From contig JBARBI010000031.1 of the NCBI GenBank assembly GCA_049792875.1, positions 1 to 64,000 of the forward strand: a stretch of 64,000 nucleotides of DNA, in the 5' to 3' direction. Made by a program: the position numbers and the translations under genes. This stretch comes from Sulfotelmatobacter sp049792875. GTDB taxonomy: Bacteria; Acidobacteriota; Terriglobia; Terriglobales; Acidobacteriaceae. Of this stretch, positions 17,864-27,869 are shown piece by piece; the stretch's first letter is position 1; the number at the start of each line of letters is the position of its first letter. The notes below the pieces were generated by a model. That model searched no databases. It had not been told where the DNA came from and saw only the letters and a program-made list of their open reading frames with translations.

Positions 17864-19509
17864 GCGGTTTCCCTTTCTCCCGCGGGCTGTGCGCCGCAGA
17901 CTCCGGCTGGGCACTTGTGCTCTTCAATGTGCGCCCGGTACTCCTCGGCGAAGGAGCGCAGCGTGCTGACCACGGGGTTGGGCGCCGATTGTCCCAAGCC
18001 GCACAGGCTGGTGTGCCTGAGCAGATCGCAGAGTTCTTCCAGCATTTTCATGTCCTGCGGCGTCGCGGTCATGGTGCCGATGGCGGTGAGAATGCGGTGC
18101 ATCTGGTAGGTGCCGACGCGGCAAGGGATGCACTTTCCGCACGACTCGGTCATGCAGAAATCCATGAAGTACTTGGCCACGTCGACCATGCAGGAACTTT
18201 CGTCTATCACGATCATGCCACCGGAGCCCATGATCGACCCGGCCTTCGCCAGCGATTCGTAATCCACCGGCATGTCGAGGCAGTCGGAGGGCAGGCAGCC
18301 GCCGGAGGGACCGCCGGTCTGCACCGCTTTGAACTTGCGGCCCTCGGGAATGCCGCCGCCGATTTCGAAAACCATTTCGCGCAGGGAGATCCCCATCGGA
18401 ACTTCGACCAGCCCCGTATTCTCCACGCGTCCGGCCAAGGCGAAGACTTTTGTGCCTTTACTCTTCTCCGTGCCGATGCCGGCATACCAGTCACCGCCGT
18501 TGCGGATGATTGGCGCAATATTGGCAAAGGTCTCCACGTTGTTGATGAGGGTAGGCTGGCCGAACAGGCCTTCCATGGCGGGATATGGCGGGCGTGGACG
18601 CGGAGTGCCACGCTTCCCTTCTACCGAGGCAATCAGCGCCGTCTCCTCTCCACAGACGAAGGCTCCGGCCCCCAGACGTACATCCACGCGAAAGCTAAAA
18701 CGGGTGCCGCAGATGTTTGAACCGAGCAACCCCAATCGCTCGGCCTGGCGAAGCGCGTTGCGCAGGCGCTTGATGGCCAGCGGGTATTCGGCGCGCACAT
18801 AGATGTAGCCTTCCGTAGCGCCCACGGCGTAAGCCCCGATCAGCATGCCTTCGAGCACGCGGTGAGGATCGCTTTCGAGCACACTGCGATCCATGAATGC
18901 GCCGGGGTCGCCTTCGTCGGCGTTGCAGATCACGTACTTCTGCGTGCCCACGGATTTTGAGACAGTGCTCCACTTCAGGCCCGTGGGATATCCCGCGCCC
19001 CCGCGGCCACGCAACCCGCTCTTCGTAATCTGCTCGATGACTTCGCGGGGGGTCATTTCTGTGAGCGCCTTGAGCAAAGCGGTGTAGCCGTTGGCGGCGA
19101 CGTAATCTTCGACGCGATCGGGATCGATGATGCCCGAGTTCTCCAGCACGATTTTCTTCTGCCGCTGGAAGAATGGAACGTCAGTGCGGCAGACCAGGCG
19201 CGAGACGGGAGCGCCTTCCAGGCTGTCGAGAATCGCCGCGCCATCCGCAACTTCCACTTTCTTATAGAGAACCCCGTTGCTGGTCGAGACCAGTGGGCCT
19301 TCGGAGCACAGCCCCATGCATCCCACACCTTTGACCTGGCAGTGGTCCTTGCTGCCGCGGCGAGTGACTTCCTGGTCGAGCGCGTCTTTCACCGACTGGC
19401 TCTGGCAGGAGAGGCATCCGGCGGCGACGCACACGTTCACCCGCTGGGTGAACTGGCTCTGCGCCTCGCGTTCGGTTTCGGCAAGCTGGTCAAGTTCCTC
19501 AGGCGTCAT
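17860..19509 (-). CDS. hoxF: NAD-reducing hydrogenase diaphorase subunit HoxF (NuoF-like)
   Basis: HoxF binds NAD(H) and FMN. The N-terminus (~1-110) is a thioredoxin-like [2Fe-2S] domain with CVAAGCLSCQS and GVGCMGLCSEGP. The core has GLRGRGGAGYPTGLKW (FMN/NADH, ~160-175) and CNADEGDPGAFMDR, and the C-terminus has the [4Fe-4S] motif ESCGKCIPCRVGT with SLCGLGQSAPNP. Length (549-553 residues) is normal. The start at ATG 19509 overlaps the hoxE stop (ATGA); ATG 19521 is an in-frame alternative. It is followed by hoxU with another ATGA overlap. Confidence 0.94.
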   Translation of the reverse strand: MTPEELDQLAETEREAQSQFTQRVNVCVAAGCLSCQSQSVKDALDQEVTRRGSKDHCQVKGVGCMGLCSEGPLVSTSNGVLYKKVEVADGAAILDSLEGAPVSRLVCRTDVPFFQRQKKIVLENSGIIDPDRVEDYVAANGYTALLKALTEMTPREVIEQITKSGLRGRGGAGYPTGLKWSTVSKSVGTQKYVICNADEGDPGAFMDRSVLESDPHRVLEGMLIGAYAVGATEGYIYVRAEYPLAIKRLRNALRQAERLGLLGSNICGTRFSFRVDVRLGAGAFVCGEETALIASVEGKRGTPRPRPPYPAMEGLFGQPTLINNVETFANIAPIIRNGGDWYAGIGTEKSKGTKVFALAGRVENTGLVEVPMGISLREMVFEIGGGIPEGRKFKAVQTGGPSGGCLPSDCLDMPVDYESLAKAGSIMGSGGMIVIDESSCMVDVAKYFMDFCMTESCGKCIPCRVGTYQMHRILTAIGTMTATPQDMKMLEELCDLLRHTSLCGLGQSAPNPVVSTLRSFAEEYRAHIEEHKCPAGVCGAQPAGERETA

Positions 19510-20006
19510 GCGTGGGTCCATTTCTTCAAGTGCTCGCGGATGGCCGCGGTCCCGACCTTCCCCGCGACTTCCTGATCGTAGACAACGGCGGGAGCGAGGC
19601 CGCAGGATCCCAGACAGCGGGCCGTCAGCAGCGAGACTTTCTTGTCCGCGGTGGTCTCTCCGGGGACAATGCCCAGGTCACGCTGCACGGCATCGAGCAG
19701 TTGCGGAGCCCCCTTGATGTAGCACGCTGTTCCCATGCAGATGACGCAGGTGTGCTCGCCAGCGGGTTTCAGGGTGAAGAAATGGTAGAAGGTCGCGACA
19801 CCGTAGGCCCGGCTGAGAGGCACGCGCAGCGACATCGCCACGTATCGCAGGGCTTGGGTGTCGAGGTATCCGAACGCCTCTTGCACCGTGTGCAACGCTT
19901 CAATCAAGCCGCGCTGCTGCTGGCCCTGACGCCGCATGGTGGCATCGACCAGCTTCCAGCGCTTGTCCTGATTGGGTGGAGTCGGCTTGGCAAGGTATGA
20001 CGGCAT
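19506..20006 (-). CDS. hoxE: Bidirectional hydrogenase subunit HoxE (NuoE-like)
   Basis: This 166-residue thioredoxin-fold protein carries a [2Fe-2S] cluster with ligands in CMGTACYIKGA (~residues 88-98) and CLGSCGLAPAV (~129-139). The N-terminal helical part (LIEALHTVQEAFGYLDTQAL) is typical of NuoE/HoxE. It is the first gene of the hox run. The start is ATG 20006; an in-frame TTG at 20018 has no better ribosome site. No CRP/FNR-type palindrome is visible in the 127-base upstream gap, so its control may differ from gdhA and nfnAB. Confidence 0.92.
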   Translation of the reverse strand: MPSYLAKPTPPNQDKRWKLVDATMRRQGQQQRGLIEALHTVQEAFGYLDTQALRYVAMSLRVPLSRAYGVATFYHFFTLKPAGEHTCVICMGTACYIKGAPQLLDAVQRDLGIVPGETTADKKVSLLTARCLGSCGLAPAVVYDQEVAGKVGTAAIREHLKKWTHA

Positions 20007-20133
20007 ATCCGTTCTCAATCGCAGATGAAGTCAACATCCGTTATGACCATGGCAGAATTCGAAGTAAGAAAGAATTGTAGTCCGGGCCCGCGCGGTTCCA
20101 GCCGTCGTGCTCGGAAAAATCTGACTTCCAGTT

Positions 20134-21408
20134 TCATTTTGGTTCCAATTCCATTAAGTCAGACGTCTCGGAACACGCTCCGATGTTCTGCCGGCGCAGT
20201 CTTAGATTCGACGACAGGGCGGAAATCACGATCAGCGTGGCGTCATCTCTCAATTGCGAAGCGCAGAACCGTTTTACGTCGGCGAGCAGTCCCGCCTTCA
20301 GTTCCGAGGTAGACTTGTTGGCGTAGGTTCGCGCGCCGGCAATCAGCCGTTGTTCCCCGAACTCCTCGCCTCCTGGAAGTCCGGACTCGGTAATGCCGTC
20401 GGTGAACAGCAGCAAGCGGTCGCCCGGATTGAACTGCACAACAGAGTCATCGTACGGCCACTCGGGAAAGACACCGATCACGGCGCCCCCGTTCCGGAGT
20501 TCCTTCATCTCGCCATTGGCATCAATCAGAATGGGGAGCAGATGGCCAGCATTGGTGTAGTGGAATGAGCCGCGCTCGGCGTCGAGCACGCCATAGAACA
20601 AAGTCACAAACTTTCCCACCGCGATGTTGGCGCACAGAACCGAGTTGACCCGGCTGCACAAAGCCGACGGAGACGTCGACTGGGTGGCGAAGGCGCGGAC
20701 GACGGCCTGCACATTGGCCATCAGCAAGGCGGCGGGCACGCTCTTCCCCACTACGTCGGCGATGCAGATGCCGAGCTTGGTTGCGCTCAGCCGGAGCACG
20801 TCGTAATAGTCGCCGCCCACCACGCTCGCGGGTTCCCAGGCGCCGTCGATTTCGAATCCGACAACCTGCGGGATTTCTTTCGGCAGCAGTGATTGCTGAA
20901 TCTCGCGCGCTTGCTGCAGTTCCTGTGCCTGAAGCTCACGCTCAGCCGCTTCCAGATCGAGCGAGCTTTGTAACTCGCGGTTTTTCGACTCCAGCCGCTC
21001 CCGGGTCTGGCGATAAAACTGCGAGCTTACCCCGACAATCACCGTGGCCATGAATGGGAACTTCCAGCCTGAAGCCAGGAAGCCCCACAATGTCTGCCCC
21101 GGAAGCCCCCGCACCGGAAATTGAATCAGGTTGACCACCATCACCCCTAATATCGAAACCACCAGCAAAAGCGGCAGGTAGAGCGCCCACGAATGCAAAA
21201 GACGCTTCCGGTTGTAAAGGACGCCGAGGTGATCCTGCATGAGCACGATCAGGTTACAAAGCGATAGGGTGTAGATCAGCGTGCTGCCCATCGGCACGGG
21301 ACGGTCCGCGGCCCACAACGCCGCATAAATCGCCACGGCTACGGCAATATAGGTCTGCTGCCGGCGAATCAGGCGCATCGGATGGAGCGATCGGAGCGGC
21401 GATGTCAT
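20134..21408 (-). CDS. Membrane-anchored SpoIIE/PP2C-type serine phosphatase
   Basis: The 424-residue protein has about four to five N-terminal membrane segments (~residues 15-150, for example LIYTLSLCNLIVLMQ and LLVVSILGVMVVNLI). A coiled-coil linker (ESKNRELQSSLDLEAAERELQ) leads to a SpoIIE domain with SVVGGDYYDV, GICIADVVGKSVPAAL, HYTNAGHLLPIL, LLFTDGITE and RDDATLIV. These phosphatases act on anti-sigma-factor antagonists in partner-switching pathways. ATG 21408 overlaps the stop of the universal stress gene by four bases, so the two are co-translated. The RsbRD-like gene at 26836 could belong to the same pathway. Confidence 0.9.
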   Translation of the reverse strand: MTSPLRSLHPMRLIRRQQTYIAVAVAIYAALWAADRPVPMGSTLIYTLSLCNLIVLMQDHLGVLYNRKRLLHSWALYLPLLLVVSILGVMVVNLIQFPVRGLPGQTLWGFLASGWKFPFMATVIVGVSSQFYRQTRERLESKNRELQSSLDLEAAERELQAQELQQAREIQQSLLPKEIPQVVGFEIDGAWEPASVVGGDYYDVLRLSATKLGICIADVVGKSVPAALLMANVQAVVRAFATQSTSPSALCSRVNSVLCANIAVGKFVTLFYGVLDAERGSFHYTNAGHLLPILIDANGEMKELRNGGAVIGVFPEWPYDDSVVQFNPGDRLLLFTDGITESGLPGGEEFGEQRLIAGARTYANKSTSELKAGLLADVKRFCASQLRDDATLIVISALSSNLRLRRQNIGACSETSDLMELEPK

Positions 21409-22385
21409 CCCCGAATCGTCAGCACCGGGCAGTGTGCCTGGGCAATCACCTGGTGCGCCGTGTTCCAGGGAAGATGCGTGGTCCCAACTTCGGTGGATGG
21501 GCGCACGCCGATGACGATCATGTCTGCTTCGCGATCGGATGCAATCTTCAGAATGCACTCTGACGCCGAGCCAAACTCCAGCACGATTTCCGGCAGGTAT
21601 TGCAGGGCGGCATTGCGCGGAATCAGGTCCTGCAAGCGGCGAACCCCGTCCTCCATCGGACCGGGGCGGCTGCCCAACTGGGTGTAGTCTTCGATCACAT
21701 GCAGGAGCGTCAGCCGGGCGCGGAATTCCTCGGCCAACACCACGGCTTCTTGCGCGACCAACGCCGAGTTCTGGGCGAAGTTGGTGGCGAACACGATCTG
21801 CCGCAGCTCCAACTCCAACGGGGCCAGATCGCGGGAACGGTTCTGGAACGCGGGCAGCTTAGCCCGCCCCGAGACTTTCGGGCCGACCGTCAACACCGGG
21901 CACGGGGCGTGGCGCAGAATGTCCTCCGCCACTGAGCCGAGCAACAATTTGCCCAGGCCCGTGCGGCCGTGGGTCCCGACCACGATGAGGTCAATCTTGT
22001 TCCCGTCTATGATTTCAGCAAGGTTCTTCCACACCTGGCCGTGACGGACGTAATTGTGATGCGGGATTCCTTCCAGACGCAAGGAGATCTGATCGAGCTT
22101 TTCTTTCGCCTCGGTGTGGGCGTCTTCGTAAATGGTGCTCACACTGACGTAATCCACGCCGCCGGTCATCATCAGCAGGCTGGCGTCAGACAAGACATGC
22201 GCGGTATGCAACGTGCTGCCAAAACGCCGGCAGATGGACGTGACGTAGGGCAAGGCCGCTTCCGACGTTGCCGAAAAATCGGTGGCAAACAGCACATTCT
22301 TCAGAGAAATAGCGATCGGTGATTTCGGGAATGTTTCGGTGACTGCGGTCTTCGTTTCTTCGATTTTGGCTTCCACGAGTGCCAT
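21405..22385 (-). CDS. Tandem-domain universal stress protein
   Basis: The 326-residue cytoplasmic protein has two UspA folds. The first (~28-175) begins NVLFATDFSATSEAALPY and ends with the ATP-binding type motif VVGTHGRTGLGKLLLGSVAEDILRHAPCPVL. The second (~195-326) begins QIVFATNFAQNSALVA, and its glycine loop is altered (VIGVRPSTEVGTTHLPWNTAHQV), so only the first domain looks able to bind ATP canonically. The start ATG 22385 lies 81.5 bases from the centre of a perfect CRP/FNR-type palindrome. Translation is coupled to the SpoIIE phosphatase. Confidence 0.9.
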   Translation of the reverse strand: MALVEAKIEETKTAVTETFPKSPIAISLKNVLFATDFSATSEAALPYVTSICRRFGSTLHTAHVLSDASLLMMTGGVDYVSVSTIYEDAHTEAKEKLDQISLRLEGIPHHNYVRHGQVWKNLAEIIDGNKIDLIVVGTHGRTGLGKLLLGSVAEDILRHAPCPVLTVGPKVSGRAKLPAFQNRSRDLAPLELELRQIVFATNFAQNSALVAQEAVVLAEEFRARLTLLHVIEDYTQLGSRPGPMEDGVRRLQDLIPRNAALQYLPEIVLEFGSASECILKIASDREADMIVIGVRPSTEVGTTHLPWNTAHQVIAQAHCPVLTIRG

Positions 22386-22458
22386 GGAACACCTCCTGCA
22401 CCCGTCTTCAAGATCGCACCCTCAACAGGTTCTTGGTATGCCCCCTATCACCTGTTTT

Positions 22459-22474
22459 TGTGATTTCAATCACA
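22459..22474. promoter_or_regulatory. CRP/FNR-type operator upstream of usp-spoIIE
   Basis: TGTGATTTCAATCACA is a perfect TGTGA-N6-TCACA palindrome, centred 81.5 bases upstream of the universal stress gene start and 60-75 bases past the stop of the vor beta-gamma gene. The position matches the sites before nfnAB and gdhA. Confidence 0.65.
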
Positions 22475-22533
22475 CCATTCCACCACGGAAGGAGGGCGGG
22501 GGCGGCCCTCCTCAATCGGGCCCATGACGCGGT

Positions 22534-24036
<1,503 letters not shown>

Positions 24037-24081
24037 GATTTGCTTCCCCCTGCCGCCTTCAGCTACCTGTTCCCCCGTAGC

Positions 24082-24159
24082 GGCGGACGCATATTCGTCC
24101 GCCCACCGAGCATTCGCTTCTGCCCCCCGGACGAATGCGTCCGGGGCTACGTGTTCTTA
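24082..24159. repeat. Palindrome block abutting the stop codon of the 2-oxoacid oxidoreductase alpha gene
   Basis: GGCGGACG (24082-24089) pairs with CGTCCGCC (24096-24103). A second palindrome, CCCCGGACG-AATG-CGTCCGGGG, spans 24125-24146. The minus-strand sequence GTGTAAGAACACGT at the gene end is shared with gdhA (see 7758-7790). Confidence 0.55.
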
Positions 24160-25209
24160 CACCGACGCCGGCATCAACTCTTCCATCTTGGCGATCATCT
24201 CGTCGACCGACGGAACGTTTCCCCCGCCGCGTCCGTAGAACTCCACCGGACGCTTGCCATCCAAGGCAAGACGGACGTCCTCCACCATCTGGCCGTTGCT
24301 CAGTTCCACGACGAGAAGCTTCTCCGTCCGCAGCGCCGTTGCCAACAGTTCCTTCGAGGGAAACGGCCACAACGTAATCGGCCGGAACAATCCGACCTTC
24401 ATTCCCCGCTTGCGGGCTTCGTCCACCGCGGAACGTAGCACGCGGGAGACGATGCCGTAACCGACGACGATCAGTTCGGCGTCTTCGGTGCAGTACTCTT
24501 CCCAGCGCGTTTCCACTTGCTGCGCGCGGATGTACTTCGCCTCCATGCGGCGCTGGTGCTCTTCCAGGGCATTGGATTCGAGGAAGATCGAGCTAACCAT
24601 ATTTTTGCGAGTCTCGGCAGTTCCCTGCACGGCCCAGGGCTTTTCGGGGGCAAGGATTTCGCGATACTCCAGATCCAGCGGTTCCATCATCTGTCCCACG
24701 AAACCGTCGGTCAGCACGATGGCGGGATTGCGGTAGCGGTCCGCTAGTTCGAAGGCAAGGATGGTCAGGTCGGCCATCTCCTGGACGGAGGCCGGGGCGA
24801 CCACCAGGTTGCGGTAGTTGCCGTGCCCGCCGCCTTTGACCATGGCGAAGTAGTCGCTCTGTTCGGGAGCTATATTGCCCAGGCCGGGTCCGCCGCGCAT
24901 CACGTCCACAATGACGCAGGGCAATTCCGCTCCCGCGAGATAAGAAATGCCTTCCTGCATCAGGCTGAGACCGGGGCCGGAGGAGGCGGTCATGACACGC
25001 ACCCCAGCGGAGGCCGCGCCGTACACCATGTTGATCGAAGCGGTCTCGCTCTCGGCTTGCACGAAGGTGCCGCCGACCTCGGGAAAATAGAGCGCGGCGG
25101 CCTCAGCGACTTCACTGGCGGGGGTGATGGGATATCCGTAGTAAGCACGGCAACCAGCCAGCACTGCGCCTTTGATGACGGCGACGTTGCCTTTACACAG
25201 TTGCCGCAT
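24157..25209 (-). CDS. 2-oxoacid:ferredoxin oxidoreductase alpha subunit, VorB-like
   Basis: The 350-residue protein has the family features CRAYYGYPITPASEVAEAA (residues ~20-40), FVQAESETASINMVYGA (~50), SSGPGLSLMQEG and CVIVDVMRGGPGLGNI. The pattern AESE..INMVYGA and RGGPGLGNI..QSDYF fits VorB (branched-chain 2-oxoacid) better than KorA (2-oxoglutarate), but substrate cannot be settled by eye. The ATG at 25209 has a perfect AGGAGG site upstream, and it overlaps the end of the ferredoxin gene by 17 bases. The product combines with the ferredoxin and the beta-gamma fusion protein. Confidence 0.88.
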   Translation of the reverse strand: MRQLCKGNVAVIKGAVLAGCRAYYGYPITPASEVAEAAALYFPEVGGTFVQAESETASINMVYGAASAGVRVMTASSGPGLSLMQEGISYLAGAELPCVIVDVMRGGPGLGNIAPEQSDYFAMVKGGGHGNYRNLVVAPASVQEMADLTILAFELADRYRNPAIVLTDGFVGQMMEPLDLEYREILAPEKPWAVQGTAETRKNMVSSIFLESNALEEHQRRMEAKYIRAQQVETRWEEYCTEDAELIVVGYGIVSRVLRSAVDEARKRGMKVGLFRPITLWPFPSKELLATALRTEKLLVVELSNGQMVEDVRLALDGKRPVEFYGRGGGNVPSVDEMIAKMEELMPASV

Positions 25210-25477
25210 GTTCGCCTCCTGGCTGGGCCGAGGCAACAACCGCTTTGGGGGGCGAGACCAGCCGGTAGACGACAATGGCCCCCGGCTCCGGGCAGCAATA
25301 GAAGCAAATGCCGCATCCGGTGCAGTCGTGTCCGGTATAACGCGCCGGGTGCACCCCGTAGGAACTTAGTTCCGGGGCAAGCTCCAGGCATTTGGGCGGG
25401 CAGGACTCCACGCAGAGCCCGCATCCTTTGCACTCCTCGACATCAATCGTTATATTGCCGCGCGCTGGACCCGTCAT
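25193..25477 (-). CDS. Ferredoxin-like delta subunit of 2-oxoacid:ferredoxin oxidoreductase, 2x[4Fe-4S]
   Basis: The 94-residue protein has two cluster motifs: CKGCGLCVESCPPKC (~residues 16-30) and CTGCGICFYCCPEPG (~52-66). This is the usual delta subunit that collects electrons from the TPP subunit. A C-terminal tail of about 20 residues (VSPPKAVVASAQPGGEH) extends beyond the fold and overlaps the alpha gene. It starts six bases after the CoA-transferase stop, so it belongs to the same transcript. Confidence 0.9.
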   Translation of the reverse strand: MTGPARGNITIDVEECKGCGLCVESCPPKCLELAPELSSYGVHPARYTGHDCTGCGICFYCCPEPGAIVVYRLVSPPKAVVASAQPGGEHAATV

Positions 25478-25483
25478 CGTTCC

Positions 25484-26821
25484 TCACCTCGATACTGCCG
25501 TCTGAGCCCCTTGCGGATTCTGCAACCACTTGGTCTTTTCACAGTATTCGTAGAGCGCGCTGCGGAAATCGGGATGGGCAATCTCGATCAACGCTTTGGC
25601 CCGCTCGCGAATCGACTTGCCGTGCAAATACGCAATCCCGTATTCCGTCACGATGTAGCGGACCAGGCCGCGCGAGGTAACTACTCCCGCTCCCGGATCC
25701 AGCGTGGGAACGATCCGCGAAATTGCGCCCTGCTTCGCTGTCGATGAAAGGGCGATGATGGGCTTGCCGCCCTTGGACCGCGAGGCCCCGCGCAGAAAAT
25801 CCACTTGGCCACCGATGCCGCTGTAGAACTGATTGCCGATGGAATCGGAGCAGACCTGTCCGGTCAGATCGACCTGCAGGGCCGAATTGATCGCGACCAT
25901 CTTGTCATTGCGCGCGATGAGGGCGGGATCATTGGTATAAGCCGTGGGATGAAATTCGAAAATGGGATTGTTGTCCACAAACTCGAACAGGCGCCTGGTG
26001 CCCAGCGCGAATCCCAGAATGATCTTGCGGGGCTTGAAGTTTTTCCGAGCCCCGGTGAGGACTCCGGCTTCGATCAGCGGGATCACGCCATCGGACACCA
26101 GTTCGCTGTGGACACCCAGATCTTTGCGGTCCATCAGCATCGGCAAAACCGCGTCCGGGATGCCGCCAATGCCGGTTTGTAGCACCGCCCCGTCTTCGAT
26201 GAGCCCAGCGACATTGCGCGCGATCGCGATCTGCAGATCGTTCACAACCGGTTTCGGCAGGGCGCACAGGGGGCGCGACGACTCGACCAAGGCATCGATA
26301 TCGCTTACATGAATGAAGCTGTCGCCGTAGGTGCGCGGCATATTGTCGTTGATTTGCGCGACCACATAGCGCGCACATTTAGCGGCGGTGAGGGTGGTAT
26401 CGACGCCCACGCCAAAGCTGCAGAATCCATGGGAATCGGGCGGGGACACTTCGATCAGGGCGACGTCGATCGGCATGGCCCCGCTCTCAAAGAGTCCCTC
26501 AATTTCGCTCAGGTAGATCGGAGTGTAGTCCGCGCGGCCATCGTTAATTGCGGCCCGCACGTTGGAGCCGATGAACATGGCGTTATGGCGGAAGTGCCCC
26601 GCCATCTCGGGAGCCACGTAGGGAGCACAGCCCATGGTCATCATGTGGACGATTTCCACATCGTGCAGGTCCGGCGCCCGCTTCATCAGTGCTTCGACCA
26701 GCGTTTCGGGCTCCGCACAGCCGGGCTGGATATAGACCCGCATCCCTGACTTGACGCAGCGCAGCGCGTCATCAGCGGTTTTCAGCCGCTTCTTGTAATC
26801 CATTTCCCACGACATCGACAT
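25484..26821 (-). CDS. Acetyl-CoA hydrolase/CoA-transferase family protein
   Basis: The 445-residue protein belongs to the Cat1/AbfT/succinyl-CoA:acetate CoA-transferase family. It shows GIGGIPDAVLPML (~residues 215-227), the expected glutamate in LGVHSELVSDGVIPLIE (~232-248), and a C-terminal VTEYGIAYLHGKSIRERAKALI. Placed directly ahead of the 2-oxoacid oxidoreductase genes (6-base gap), it would swap CoA from the acyl-CoA product onto acetate or another acid, or do the reverse for biosynthesis. ATG 26821 follows GGGGAG. The precise acyl group is unknown. It lacks the N-terminal substitutions of true hydrolases that I could judge by eye. Confidence 0.85.
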   Translation of the reverse strand: MSMSWEMDYKKRLKTADDALRCVKSGMRVYIQPGCAEPETLVEALMKRAPDLHDVEIVHMMTMGCAPYVAPEMAGHFRHNAMFIGSNVRAAINDGRADYTPIYLSEIEGLFESGAMPIDVALIEVSPPDSHGFCSFGVGVDTTLTAAKCARYVVAQINDNMPRTYGDSFIHVSDIDALVESSRPLCALPKPVVNDLQIAIARNVAGLIEDGAVLQTGIGGIPDAVLPMLMDRKDLGVHSELVSDGVIPLIEAGVLTGARKNFKPRKIILGFALGTRRLFEFVDNNPIFEFHPTAYTNDPALIARNDKMVAINSALQVDLTGQVCSDSIGNQFYSGIGGQVDFLRGASRSKGGKPIIALSSTAKQGAISRIVPTLDPGAGVVTSRGLVRYIVTEYGIAYLHGKSIRERAKALIEIAHPDFRSALYEYCEKTKWLQNPQGAQTAVSR

Positions 26822-26835
26822 TGTTGTCCGCTCCC

Positions 26836-27306
26836 CTAACTGGCCCGCAGCGCGCCCTCTTCACGCGCACCCCGGGCAACTTCCTCTTCATACCCCACAG
26901 CGGCATAATAAATCGCCCGGTCAAAGAACATTTCGAGCATTTGCAGAAGTTCCAGTTCGCCCATGATTTCGATAGCGCGATCCATCACGGCTTCGCTCTT
27001 GAGAAAGTCCCAGAGATTTTCCTTGGTCAAAACAATGGCCTGGACGACCTCGCTGAGCGGCACTTTCTGGCGAGCGCGGCGAGTTCCGATCTCGCGGTAG
27101 CGGTGCTCGATATCCAGTTCGTTCTTGCCCAGCAGCCACTCGCCCAGGTGGCGGTAGATCTCGTAAACCCGGTCTCTCAATTCGTGGGCAGAGATATCGC
27201 GAAAGTGCGTGACCTGCAGACTACCCTGAACCCTTTCTTCGAGTCCCGCCGCGAGCGCATCGGCATGCGTTTCAATCAGACGGACCAGTCTGTAAGAGAA
27301 CATCAT
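26836..27306 (-). CDS. Helical protein resembling the RsbRD N-terminal domain
   Basis: The product is 156 residues and almost entirely alpha-helical, with no membrane segment. Motifs include ETHADALAAGLEERVQ, RELxDRVYEIYRHLGEWL and VPLSEVVQAIVLTKENLWDFL, a pattern I associate with the N-terminal domain of RsbRD-type stressosome co-antagonists and globin-like sensors. No STAS domain follows. ATG 27306 is six bases after GGGGG; a GTG two codons earlier is also possible. It lies 14 bases ahead of the CoA-transferase gene, in the same run. A partner-switching role with the SpoIIE phosphatase is speculation. Confidence 0.6.
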   Translation of the reverse strand: MMFSYRLVRLIETHADALAAGLEERVQGSLQVTHFRDISAHELRDRVYEIYRHLGEWLLGKNELDIEHRYREIGTRRARQKVPLSEVVQAIVLTKENLWDFLKSEAVMDRAIEIMGELELLQMLEMFFDRAIYYAAVGYEEEVARGAREEGALRAS

Positions 27307-27337
27307 AGACACCCCCTGCCCTTTTTCGGGCCGTCCA

Positions 27338-27829
27338 TTACACCCCGAGTTTCACGACAGCGTCCTGATTGTTCCAGCCCTCGACCGGCACTTTTCCGGT
27401 TTCGACGGTGGGTTCCAAAGTCTGCGGGACGGTGATGGCTCGTGAAATCATGCAGACCGCCTTCGTCTTGCGCAGCAGGGCAAGTCCGGTCTCGCGCAGT
27501 TCTTCCGAATGTACGGTTAATCGGGGACGAATCAGGATTTCGTCAAAGTTGCAGCCGGCATTTCGGTTGCGGCGGACACTGCCTTCGATCTCTACTTCCA
27601 GGTCGGTGTAGTCAAATTTCGCCACGCGCGCGACCTCGTGGAACGTGGTGGTGAAGCAACCCGCCAGGGCGCAGAGCAGTAGTTGCTCGGGAGTCCAACG
27701 GCCCTGCAGACCTCCCAACTCGGCGGCCTCGGAGAAATGGATCGTATTCGGAGAGGACTCGCACTTGGCCAGCCCAGTGCGGCCTGAAGTCCACCAGGCC
27801 GAAACGCGATAGGTATATTCTGCAGCCAT
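27338..27829 (-). CDS. OsmC/Ohr family peroxiredoxin-like protein
   Basis: The 163-residue protein has the two conserved cysteines of OsmC/Ohr proteins, in LCALAGCFTTTF (~residues 72-83) and KAVCMISRAI (~ 132-141). The fold ends with TVPQTLEPTVETG. OsmC-family enzymes reduce organic peroxides using these thiols. ATG 27829 (MAAEYTYRV) is the natural start; longer in-frame starts overlap the upstream gene. It sits between the TonB gene and the RsbRD-like gene with 30-40 base gaps, so a shared transcript is likely. Confidence 0.85.
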   Translation of the reverse strand: MAAEYTYRVSAWWTSGRTGLAKCESSPNTIHFSEAAELGGLQGRWTPEQLLLCALAGCFTTTFHEVARVAKFDYTDLEVEIEGSVRRNRNAGCNFDEILIRPRLTVHSEELRETGLALLRKTKAVCMISRAITVPQTLEPTVETGKVPVEGWNNQDAVVKLGV

Positions 27830-27869
27830 TTTTAGACTCCTGGCGCTCCCAGTCGGCGCCGTCCCCATC

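Noticed and set aside
24157..25209. Firm assignment as 2-oxoglutarate:ferredoxin oxidoreductase (korA)
   Set aside because: The motif pattern is closer to VorB, and substrate cannot be fixed without a phylogeny, so I left out a gene symbol.
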